Positions 32,334 through 40,492 of a stretch of DNA of 64,000 bases are shown here, piece after piece (position 1 is the first letter of the stretch; each line of letters opens with the position of its first letter). The notes under the pieces are model-generated. The model was not told the origin of the DNA, made no database searches, and saw nothing but the letters and a program-made list of their open reading frames with translations. The DNA comes from Candidatus Gugararchaeum adminiculabundum (GTDB lineage Archaea; Micrarchaeota; Micrarchaeia; Burarchaeales; Gugararchaeaceae): positions 44,602-108,601 of the forward strand of contig CABMDC010000018.1 of the NCBI GenBank assembly GCA_902384795.1, read 5' to 3'. Both the position numbers and the translations under genes were made by a program.

Positions 32334-33530
32334 TTAGGAAAGAATTTTCACGCCGGGCAATTCCTTTCCACTCAAATATTCTATCAGGGCTTTTCCTGAA
32401 AGCGAGATGTAGCCGAACTTCTTTTTGTCAAGCCCGAATTTCCCGATGGCAGTGATAGTGTGGCCTCCGCCTGCAACCGAGAACGCCTTGCTGTTTGCGA
32501 TTGCGGTAAGGACTGCGCGCGTGCCTGCTGAAAATTCCTCCTTTTCATAAACTCCGGCTGGCCCGTTCACAACGACTGTCTTTGCCGAAGCGAGCTTGGC
32601 TGAAAATGCCTTGGCTGTCTGCGAGCCGATGTCAAAAATAGGCAGGTCGCTGGGAAGCCTGGAGACAGGAATTTCCTGGCGCTTGCCATGGTTGTCCAGC
32701 GCGACATCTGTTGGAATCATAATTTTACCCGGGTATTTTTGGAGAAGCGCCTGGGCCGTTGGCAGGAAGTTTATTGCACCTGATTTTTCCAGGAAATCCT
32801 TGGAAGCTCCGATGTCAATGCCCTTGGCTTCGAGGAAAAGGGTGCCGAGCACCCCGCAGCAAATGGCAGAATCCAATTTGCCCTGATTGAGCCATTGCTC
32901 GAGAATTGAAATGGAATCCTCAGGCTTTGCGCCCCCGAAAACGAAAATTGCAGGGCGGGCCGGGGATTTGAGTTTCTCGAGCGCGCGAAGCTCGGCTGCC
33001 ATTACCGGGCCGGCAAGAGTTGGAACGCCTGCCGCCGCAAAACCAACAACACTGGCTTGCGCGCGGTGCGCAACTGAGAATGCGTCCAAAACGAAATAGT
33101 TGCAAAGGGGCTTGAGCTCGCGCACCAACTGCGCGTTCGCATTTTCAGCCGTTGTCTTGAATTTGGTCTCATCGTCCAAAAAGCGGACATTGTCAAGAAG
33201 AATTGCTTCGCCCGGCTTCAGGGAGTTGATTGCGCTCTTCGCCTTCTCACCGCAGACGTCATCAACGAACTTCACTTTGATGCCCGATTCCCTGGAAAGA
33301 ATTTGCGCGTGCTGGGAAAGCGAAATGCAGTCCGGGTCGCCTTTGCGGCCCTGGTGGGCGAGAACCACCAGCTTGGCGCCCTTGGAGCAGATTTGCTTCA
33401 CCGATTGGGCGTGCGCCTTGATGCGCTCGTTTGTCTCTATTTTGCCGGTCTTTTCATCGTAAGGGGAATTCAGGTCTGCGCGCATGAATACCGTCTTTCC
33501 CTTCAGGTCAACGTTCTCTATGGTTTTCAT
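32334..33530 (-). CDS. pgk: 3-phosphoglycerate kinase
   Basis: It transfers phosphate between 1,3-bisphosphoglycerate and ADP in glycolysis or gluconeogenesis. FMRADLNSPYD at the N terminus, LVVLAHQGRKGD near residue 58, and LDNVRFLDDET near 118 form the substrate basic patch; FVFGGAKPEDSI and VVNGPAGVYE are in the nucleotide domain. The length is 398 residues. It is divergent from gap with about 60 bases between starts, so the two glycolytic genes may share regulation. Confidence 0.95.
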   Translation of the reverse strand: MKTIENVDLKGKTVFMRADLNSPYDEKTGKIETNERIKAHAQSVKQICSKGAKLVVLAHQGRKGDPDCISLSQHAQILSRESGIKVKFVDDVCGEKAKSAINSLKPGEAILLDNVRFLDDETKFKTTAENANAQLVRELKPLCNYFVLDAFSVAHRAQASVVGFAAAGVPTLAGPVMAAELRALEKLKSPARPAIFVFGGAKPEDSISILEQWLNQGKLDSAICCGVLGTLFLEAKGIDIGASKDFLEKSGAINFLPTAQALLQKYPGKIMIPTDVALDNHGKRQEIPVSRLPSDLPIFDIGSQTAKAFSAKLASAKTVVVNGPAGVYEKEEFSAGTRAVLTAIANSKAFSVAGGGHTITAIGKFGLDKKKFGYISLSGKALIEYLSGKELPGVKILS

Positions 33531-33591
33531 GAAAGGATTTTAGTGGGAAGGATTTAATTGATTTCTAAGCAAAGGAAATTGGGGTGGAATT

Positions 33592-34593
33592 ATGGTAAAG
33601 GTAGCCATCAACGGATTTGGAAGGATTGGAAGAAATGTGCTGCGGAGCGCAGTGAAACAGGGAGTGTTTGGAAAGGAGTTTGACATTGTTGCAGTGAATG
33701 ATTTGACTGACGCGAAAACGCTGGCGCACCTGCTGAAATACGATTCGGTCCATGGAAAATTTGACGGAACTATTGCTGTTGAGGGAAACGACCTGGTTGT
33801 GAATGGAAAGAGGATCAAAATTCTTGCTGAAAAAGACCCGGAGAAACTGCCCTGGGCGAGCATGGGAGTAGGGGTCGTAATTGAATCAACCGGATTTTTC
33901 ACAGATGATATTGGCGCTGGGAAGCACCTGAAAGCAGGGGCGAAAAAGGTTGTGATCAGCGCGCCGGCAAAGGGAGCTGTGAGAACTGTTGTGATTGGGG
34001 TAAATGAAAGGGAGTATGACAGGGGCAAGGACAATATTATCTCCATGGCAAGCTGCACCACGAACTCGCTTGCACCGGTTGTGAAAGTGATCAATGACAA
34101 GCTGGGAATCAGAAAGGGATTCATGACCACGGTTCACTCCTATACCAATGACCAAAAGATTCTGGATTTGCCGCACAAGGATTTGCGAAGGGGAAGGGCG
34201 GCTGCTGTTTCCATTATTCCGACCACCACCGGGGCTGCGAAGGCATTGGGTGAAGTGATTCCTGAAATAAAGGGAAAGATGGATGGGCTGTCGCTCCGTG
34301 TGCCCACGCCGGATGGAAGCATCACGGACATGACCCTGGAAGTTTCGCGTGAGACGACTAAGGAAGAGGTAAACGCCATACTAAAGGAGGCCGCGGACGG
34401 GCCGCTCAAGGGGGTCATTGAATATTCCGAAGAGCCGCTGGTTTCGATTGATATTATTGGAAACCCGCACCCTGCGATCGTGGACTCGCTTTCAACCATG
34501 GCGATCGGCACCCAGATCAAGGTGCTGAGCTGGTATGACAACGAGTGGGGATATTCTAGCCAGCTGGTTAAACTGGTGACGAAGATACTCTAG
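33592..34593 (+). CDS. gap: Glyceraldehyde-3-phosphate dehydrogenase, bacterial-type
   Basis: It oxidises glyceraldehyde 3-phosphate to 1,3-bisphosphoglycerate with NAD(P). [13 protein letters not shown] opens the Rossmann domain, the catalytic cysteine is in [10 protein letters not shown] (about residue 152), the histidine in [10 protein letters not shown], and [13 protein letters not shown] closes the protein. These are class I bacterial/eukaryotic GAPDH motifs. The archaeal class II enzyme lacks them, so this gene was probably acquired from bacteria. The length of 333 is normal. TATA-like sequence (GATTTAATTG) lies between it and divergent pgk. Confidence 0.95.
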   Translation: MVKVAINGFGRIGRNVLRSAVKQGVFGKEFDIVAVNDLTDAKTLAHLLKYDSVHGKFDGTIAVEGNDLVVNGKRIKILAEKDPEKLPWASMGVGVVIESTGFFTDDIGAGKHLKAGAKKVVISAPAKGAVRTVVIGVNEREYDRGKDNIISMASCTTNSLAPVVKVINDKLGIRKGFMTTVHSYTNDQKILDLPHKDLRRGRAAAVSIIPTTTGAAKALGEVIPEIKGKMDGLSLRVPTPDGSITDMTLEVSRETTKEEVNAILKEAADGPLKGVIEYSEEPLVSIDIIGNPHPAIVDSLSTMAIGTQIKVLSWYDNEWGYSSQLVKLVTKIL

Positions 34594-34619
34594 CGAGGAA
34601 TTAGATTTCTTTTCTTTGT

Positions 34620-35207
34620 TTATTTTTTATTTTCTTTTTTATGCAACTGGAGCGGGACGGTCAAGGAGAACAGTTGTTCGCTCCAGTTCACGAATTTTTT
34701 CTTTGGCTTCTTTTTTGCGGTGATTAGTTTCTGCGCTTCCTTGGCTGACTGCACGGCTGATTTCCCAGTGGTGTCCAGCTCAAAGACTATTTTCTCAGGG
34801 TAATTTTTCTGTGAAAGCAGCAGGCAGTAGTCAAGCGCCTCGGCCATGACATTCTCGTTTAATTTGTGCTTCGGGTATTTGCGCTTGCCCAGCCGCTCGC
34901 GCAGCTCATTGGGATTGGTGCGCAAAACTAGGACCAGGTCTGCTTCTGGAATGCAGAATTCGCACGCGAGATGGCCTTCAATCAGCATGTTTGTTACAGT
35001 GACGGTCATGGTGTTTATTGCTGATTTCAGACCAGGCAGGTGGACGATTTTGGAATTGTCAGACGGGTCGATTGCCGAGTATAATTTGTGTTTTTTCACC
35101 AGGTCATTGAGCGAAACTAGCTGGTGCTTTGGCTTGAGGGATTTGGCCAAAAGCTGGGCTATTGCGGTTTTGCCGGTTCCCGGAACTCCGGTGAGAACTA
35201 TTATCAT
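34620..35207 (-). CDS. AK6/Fap7-like adenylate kinase
   Basis: P-loop VLTGVPGTGKTAIAQLLA at the N terminus, then the short NMP-binding region and VLRTNPNELRERLGKR near residue 95 resemble the AK6/Fap7 (hCINAP) family of archaeal and eukaryotic adenylate kinase-like proteins that act in small-subunit ribosome maturation. The last 45 residues are lysine-rich. The length of 195 is typical. It is convergent with gap and divergent from fni. The exact substrate is not shown by sequence. Confidence 0.8.
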   Translation of the reverse strand: MIIVLTGVPGTGKTAIAQLLAKSLKPKHQLVSLNDLVKKHKLYSAIDPSDNSKIVHLPGLKSAINTMTVTVTNMLIEGHLACEFCIPEADLVLVLRTNPNELRERLGKRKYPKHKLNENVMAEALDYCLLLSQKNYPEKIVFELDTTGKSAVQSAKEAQKLITAKKKPKKKFVNWSEQLFSLTVPLQLHKKENKK

Positions 35208-35260
35208 CCAGGGAATTTGGGTAAAAGGGCATTTTAATTCTTTTACTGTGAAATTGGCTT

Positions 35261-36343
35261 ATGGCTTCAACCATCGAGAGGAGAAAGGAGGAGCACGTGA
35301 AACTTGTGAGCGAGAGCGATGTGGAATACGAAAATGTGAAGCCGGGGTTTGCTGACGTTGAAATTTTGCCTTTGGCCAATAGAAAGAGGCTGGATGTAAG
35401 CAAGATTAATATTGAAACCAAGCTGCTCGGGAAAAAACTAAGGGCCCCGATTGAAATCGAGGCAATGACCGGGGGCTATGATGAAGGAGGAAGGATTAAC
35501 GAGGAGCTGGCGCAGGTGGCTGAGAAGTTCGGCTTTGCGTTCTGCCTTGGCTCGCAAAGGGCGATGATTGAGCAGCCAGAGCTGGCTGAAACTTATATGG
35601 TGCGGAGAGTGGCGCCAAAAACGCTGGTGTTCGGGAATATCGGCTATGCGAACCTGAAGGAGTATGATGTGAAAATCCTGAACGAGGCGCTGAAAAAAAT
35701 AGGGGCGGATGCGCTGTATATTCACCTGAATCCCCAGCAGGAGGAGTTCCAGCCCGAAGGGAACAGGGTAAAATTGGAAAAAGCGTTTGCAGAGATAAAA
35801 CGGGTTGCCAGGGGACTGAAATATCCGGTGGCTGTGAAAGAAACAGGCGCTGGAATTGAATTGGAAGTGGCGAAAAAACTAGTCGCTTCTGGAGTGAAAA
35901 TAATTAATGTCGCAGGGGCCGGAGGCACCAGCTGGGGAAGGGTTGAGATTGTCAGGGGAAATGGAAGGGGAGATTATGAGAAAGGAGTGTTCCCGACGGT
36001 GGATTGCATTGTTTCCTGCGCGCAGCTGCGGAAAAAAGGGGTGAAACTGATTGCCAGCGGAGGGGTCAGAAACGGGCGGGATGTTGCCAAGGCCATTGCG
36101 CTTGGGGCCGACCTGGCAGGGCTGGCAAAGCCATTTTTGCATGCTTACAATGAGAATAAGCTGGAACTGTTTTGCAGGGGGATAGTAGGAGGATTGAGGG
36201 AGGAAATGGCGCGCGTGGGCGCGAAGAATTTGAATGATTTGCAAAAGTGCAAAGTAAGGATTTCGGGTGCTACTGCGAAAAGGCTGAACAAGAAAAAGAA
36301 TGGAGTTAGAATGAAATTGGACGAACGGGTTGAGCTTGTATGA
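35261..36343 (+). CDS. fni: Isopentenyl-diphosphate delta-isomerase type 2
   Basis: This FMN-dependent enzyme interconverts IPP and DMAPP for archaeal lipid and other isoprenoid synthesis. RKEEHVKL near the N terminus, PIEIEAMTGGYDEGG (about 65), LGSQRAM, HLNPQQEEFQPEGN, VKETGAGIELEVA and GAGGTSW are family motifs, and IASGGVRNGRDVAKAIALGADL holds the phosphate site. The length is 360. The stop overlaps the gltX start by four bases, so the two are translated from one transcript. Confidence 0.95.
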   Translation: MASTIERRKEEHVKLVSESDVEYENVKPGFADVEILPLANRKRLDVSKINIETKLLGKKLRAPIEIEAMTGGYDEGGRINEELAQVAEKFGFAFCLGSQRAMIEQPELAETYMVRRVAPKTLVFGNIGYANLKEYDVKILNEALKKIGADALYIHLNPQQEEFQPEGNRVKLEKAFAEIKRVARGLKYPVAVKETGAGIELEVAKKLVASGVKIINVAGAGGTSWGRVEIVRGNGRGDYEKGVFPTVDCIVSCAQLRKKGVKLIASGGVRNGRDVAKAIALGADLAGLAKPFLHAYNENKLELFCRGIVGGLREEMARVGAKNLNDLQKCKVRISGATAKRLNKKKNGVRMKLDERVELV

Positions 36344-38049
36344 GTGAATTGAATGAAATTGTCAGAAAACATGTGGTGAAGAACGCGCTTGATTACGGGA
36401 AGGCGAATGCTGGCGCTGTTGTGGGAAGAGTAATCGGAGAACTTCCTGAAGCTAAAAATGACATGAAAGAAACAATGAAAATTATCAGCAAGGCGGTTGC
36501 TGAAGTGAACAAGCTTTCGCGCGTGGAGCTGGAAGGGGAAGCTGCGAACTATACTTATGCTGAAAAGAAAGTTGAGGAGAAAAAAATAGTTTTGCCAAAC
36601 GCCGAGAGGGGGAAGGTTGTTACAAGATTTCCTCCGGAGCCGTCGGGTTATCCGCACATAGGGCATGCGAAAGCCGCGCTGCTGGATTATGAGGCGGCTA
36701 AAGAGTATGATGGAAAATTCCTGATTAGGTTTGATGACACGAATCCTGAAAAGGAAAAAGCCGAGTATGTTGAAGCGATTCTGAATGGATTGAAATGGTT
36801 GGGAGTGAAATGGGACGGGGAAGTGGAATACACCAGCGATTTCATGCCGCAAATCTATTCCTATGCTAGAAAATTAATTGCCAAGGGGAAAGCGTATGTG
36901 TGCTTCTGCGCTGCGGACAAGGTTAAAACTAATCGCCAGGAAGGGATTGGCTGCGAATGCAGGGACAGGAGCGCTGAGGAAAATTTAAATGAATGGAAAA
37001 AAATGCTGGCCGGTGAATTTTCTGAGGGAAAAGCGATTGTAAGGTACAGGGGAGATATGAGCGCTGAGAATACGGTGATGCGCGATCCGACAATGCTGAG
37101 AATCATAAAGGCAAAGCATTACCGACAGGGAACCAAATATAGCGTATGGCCTAGCTATGACTTCTCGGTTCCGATTGTTGATTCGATCACCGGGATCACC
37201 CATGCCATGAGGACCAAGGAGTACGAACTGCGTGATTATCTTTACTATGAATTGATTAGGGAACTGGAACTGAGGCCGGTTATTATTGTGGAATTCTCGC
37301 GCCTGCAACTGAAGGGGTTCCCTGTTTCAAAGAGGCTGATTACTCCGCTCGTGGAAAAAGGGAAAGTGCATGGCTGGGATGACCCGAGGTTGCCAACGCT
37401 CATGGGGCTGAAAAGAAGGGGAATTTTGCCCGAGGCCGCGCGGAAATTCGCGCTTTCATCCGGGATCGGAAAAAGCGAGAGCACTGCTGAAATCGAGCAG
37501 CTGCTGGTGGAGAACAAGAGGCTGGTGGAGCCCACTGCCCAGCGGAGATATTTTGTGAAGAATCCGGTGAAGCTGACTATAAAAAACAAGCCTGGCAGGA
37601 GCGAAGTGATGATCAGGAACCATCCTACAAATAAAGAACTCGGGGAGAGGAAAGTGAAAATCAGCGATGTGTTTTACATCAGCGGGGATGACGCCAGGGA
37701 GCTGGAAAGGGGGAGCGAGTTCAGGCTCAAGGAGCTATATAATGTGAAGATAGTGGACGAGCTTACGCCTGAATTTTTCGGTGAGTACGAGGGAGAAAAG
37801 ATTGTGCCTGGGAAGAAATTGCACTGGGTGAGCGACAAGGGAAAGGTGAAATGCAGGGTTATTGTGCCCGGCGAGCTGTTTGATGGCGACACTTTCCGAG
37901 AGGAAAGCCTGAAAATCGATTCCGGCTATTGCGAGGAGTCCTGTGAAAAGCTGAAAATTGGCGACGTAATCCAGTTCGAGAGGTATGGTTTCTGCCGTTT
38001 TGATGCCAAGGAAGGAGATACACTAGTTTTCATTTATACCAACCCCTAG
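36340..38049 (+). CDS. gltX: Glutamyl-tRNA synthetase (archaeal type)
   Basis: Class I synthetase charging tRNA-Glu, and in archaea without GlnRS usually also tRNA-Gln. The archaeal N-terminal extension (about 85 residues) precedes the catalytic core. The HIGH motif is EPSGYPHIGHAKAA (about residue 105), and the KMSKS equivalent is LKGFPVSKRLI (about 325). The C-terminal domain is the beta-barrel type shared with GlnRS and eukaryotic GluRS. ATG 36340 overlaps the fni stop. The length of 569 is normal. Confidence 0.95.
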   Translation: MSELNEIVRKHVVKNALDYGKANAGAVVGRVIGELPEAKNDMKETMKIISKAVAEVNKLSRVELEGEAANYTYAEKKVEEKKIVLPNAERGKVVTRFPPEPSGYPHIGHAKAALLDYEAAKEYDGKFLIRFDDTNPEKEKAEYVEAILNGLKWLGVKWDGEVEYTSDFMPQIYSYARKLIAKGKAYVCFCAADKVKTNRQEGIGCECRDRSAEENLNEWKKMLAGEFSEGKAIVRYRGDMSAENTVMRDPTMLRIIKAKHYRQGTKYSVWPSYDFSVPIVDSITGITHAMRTKEYELRDYLYYELIRELELRPVIIVEFSRLQLKGFPVSKRLITPLVEKGKVHGWDDPRLPTLMGLKRRGILPEAARKFALSSGIGKSESTAEIEQLLVENKRLVEPTAQRRYFVKNPVKLTIKNKPGRSEVMIRNHPTNKELGERKVKISDVFYISGDDARELERGSEFRLKELYNVKIVDELTPEFFGEYEGEKIVPGKKLHWVSDKGKVKCRVIVPGELFDGDTFREESLKIDSGYCEESCEKLKIGDVIQFERYGFCRFDAKEGDTLVFIYTNP

Positions 38050-38144
38050 TCTCTCGTAGAAGCGCGAGATATACTGCCATGGAATAACAAATCCTTTTTA
38101 AATACCTAATTTATAGAACTGCTCCGCGACCAGAAGTGAGACGT

Positions 38145-40463
38145 ATGACACCACAGGATGGATCTAGCAACGGTAATGCGAGAACGCAGGCAAGAGAAGC
38201 GACCGTAGTGGCGGGGGTTGACCCGAAAACGCAGATGCTTTTCGAGAGAATGTCTGAGCAGGCTGGGACGAAGAATCCGATTGCCATTCAAGCGGATATA
38301 AATGGTGGGATTACCATGCCAAGAAAGGAACCACATCACAGAACGGCTTTCATTGACGAGGCAGGCGGCGCCCAGATGGTGGAAATGCTGGACGAGCAGC
38401 CAGTAAAGCAGGAGGCAGCTAGGACCAGCCCGGGAGTGTTTAGCAGAATTGCCCAACTTTACAAGAGAATGGACGAGCCGCTTAAAACTCTGCTTGACGA
38501 GGCGGTTGCCCTGGGCAGGGAAGCGGCCGGGATTCCCGAAGAAACTATCATGATTTACTTGAGGGAGAGCAGCGCAGGAGCACAGGCTGCTGACCAGGCA
38601 GGCGATGGATTCTCGGTTGTTTCGCTGAAAAGCGGGGACGCGGAGATTGATAAGATCACGCCAGAGCTGATGGCAGAATTGAGGATAGCTGACAGTGATG
38701 CTTCGGGCAAGATTACCCAGCTGATTGTGAAAACTGACCCGAATGATGGGGGCAGGACGCTGACCCCGACTATCGAGGGGAGCCCGCCAGAAGTGCTTAC
38801 AAAAATGCTAAATGTTGAGTTTGCCAGGAGAGGCTTGGGAGGATTTGAATTGGCTGAAAGCTGCCATGTGAATAATGGAAAACACCACGGGGGCCTGGTG
38901 GTGCTGACCCGGAGCGGGACAAAATTGACCGCGGAAAAGGCGCAGATATTGCAGGGGCTTTCGGACATTATTGGCGAATTGATAGGTCTGAAAAACGAGC
39001 GCGAGGAAACTAAAGCAAAACTTGACGAGCAGAAAATAATGTTAGGGGATGCGGAGAGGATAATTGAATCGAAGAGGGAAATCCCACCAGATGTGCTTGA
39101 GAAAATGAATGGTGACCAGGCTGCTGCTTCGATTTATAGGCTGCTGCAGGCAACCGGGGAAATAATGAATGGGGAGATTGGGGCGCTTTCCACATTTTCA
39201 ACTGTCCAGAATAAAACGGATGTCCAGCTTATATCGGACATGGTAATAGGGGAGGATGGAAAACGGGCAAAGGATATCGCACCCGTGAGCATATACTCGC
39301 GCGGGGTTTTGCCAACGCTCACAAGAGTTGCCATGCAGGAAAATGAAGCGATTTGCATTTCGAGCGGCAAGAGCTCCGTAGTGTTTACGGTCGACATGGA
39401 AACTGGAGAGTTTGTTAGATTCGGAGCGGTTGATGGGGGAAACCCCTGGAAGAGTGGAGAGGGCGCGGCGCAGACAGAAACCGCTGCCATAAGTTACGCA
39501 ATAAAAAACAAGAAAGGGCAGGTGAGAGTGTTTTCATTCCCAATTTTCAAGGAAGTGCAGGTAACTGAAAAAACCTCGGTCAGGGCAGTTGGAAAAACAC
39601 AGAAGGAGAAGGAATTTTTGGAAGCAATGCAAATCCTGGTGGAGGAGGAAAGGGCGTTTGGCGCAAAGGATCTGAGAAGGATAAGGCTTGCCTGCGCACA
39701 GATGGCGGATGAGATAACCTTGCAGGTGCAGGCTGGAAAATCACTCAAGGACGGGCTTACTGGCGCATACAACCGCGTTTACTTCATGGAAGAGATGCTT
39801 AGGGAAGTCAGGAAGGCGAGAAGAAGCGATGGTGAATACCCGTTCGCTGTGCTGCTGGCTGATGTTGACAACTTCAAAAAAGTGAATGACACTTACGGGC
39901 ACGGAATGGGGGATGTGGTGTTGAAGACCGTGGCGGATATCATTAGAAGCGTGACAAGGAGCACGGATGTGCCATGCAGATATGGAGGAGAGGAGTTCAC
40001 TGTGCTGTTGGAGGGGAATACTGCCAGGGGAGTTGATGCTGAAATAGTGAAGAGCATTGCCGAGGAGATAAGAAGAGAGGTCGAGGCACACGTGTTCAAA
40101 ACTTCAAATGGAGAAAAATTCTCAGTCACTTTGAGCATTGGGGCTACGGTTACTGCCGTTGAAAGAGACGATGCAAGAGGCAGTGATGAGGAGATATTGG
40201 CGAGTGTGATTGAAATCGCTGACAATGCCGAGTGTGTTGCAAAAGGAAACGGCCGCGGTGTGGAAATCGCCAGCAAATACGGTGCTGTTGGATTTGATGA
40301 CGGGCAGCCAGCGAAGAACAGGACTTTCTTCTGCAACTGCGCAACTGGTAGAATGGAAAAAGTGACGCTTACCAAGGTGAGAGGTTTTGTAAAAAGCCAA
40401 CACAAAGAAGAGGAGAAGAGTGTGGGTCGCAAGAGAGCCACAGCTGTAAAAAATAGAGCGTAG
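38145..40463 (+). CDS. GGDEF-domain protein, predicted diguanylate cyclase
   Basis: About 772 residues, soluble. Residues about 170-295 and 410-530 look like two divergent GAF-type sensor domains separated by a coiled coil (NEREETKAKLDEQKIML). Residues about 535-700 form a complete GGDEF domain: DGLTGAYNRVYF, then LLADVDNFKKVNDTYGHGMGD (metal and substrate residues), then RSTD followed by five residues and RYGGEEF, i.e. an intact active site GGEEF with the RxxD inhibitory site at the standard spacing. FSVTLSIGAT follows. It is predicted to make c-di-GMP from GTP. No EAL, HD-GYP or PilZ protein is in the window. TATA (TTTTTAAATACC) lies about 40 bases upstream. Confidence 0.9.
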   Translation: MTPQDGSSNGNARTQAREATVVAGVDPKTQMLFERMSEQAGTKNPIAIQADINGGITMPRKEPHHRTAFIDEAGGAQMVEMLDEQPVKQEAARTSPGVFSRIAQLYKRMDEPLKTLLDEAVALGREAAGIPEETIMIYLRESSAGAQAADQAGDGFSVVSLKSGDAEIDKITPELMAELRIADSDASGKITQLIVKTDPNDGGRTLTPTIEGSPPEVLTKMLNVEFARRGLGGFELAESCHVNNGKHHGGLVVLTRSGTKLTAEKAQILQGLSDIIGELIGLKNEREETKAKLDEQKIMLGDAERIIESKREIPPDVLEKMNGDQAAASIYRLLQATGEIMNGEIGALSTFSTVQNKTDVQLISDMVIGEDGKRAKDIAPVSIYSRGVLPTLTRVAMQENEAICISSGKSSVVFTVDMETGEFVRFGAVDGGNPWKSGEGAAQTETAAISYAIKNKKGQVRVFSFPIFKEVQVTEKTSVRAVGKTQKEKEFLEAMQILVEEERAFGAKDLRRIRLACAQMADEITLQVQAGKSLKDGLTGAYNRVYFMEEMLREVRKARRSDGEYPFAVLLADVDNFKKVNDTYGHGMGDVVLKTVADIIRSVTRSTDVPCRYGGEEFTVLLEGNTARGVDAEIVKSIAEEIRREVEAHVFKTSNGEKFSVTLSIGATVTAVERDDARGSDEEILASVIEIADNAECVAKGNGRGVEIASKYGAVGFDDGQPAKNRTFFCNCATGRMEKVTLTKVRGFVKSQHKEEEKSVGRKRATAVKNRA

Positions 40464-40492
40464 TTAAACTTGTTTTATTGGTCTTGTTTTGT

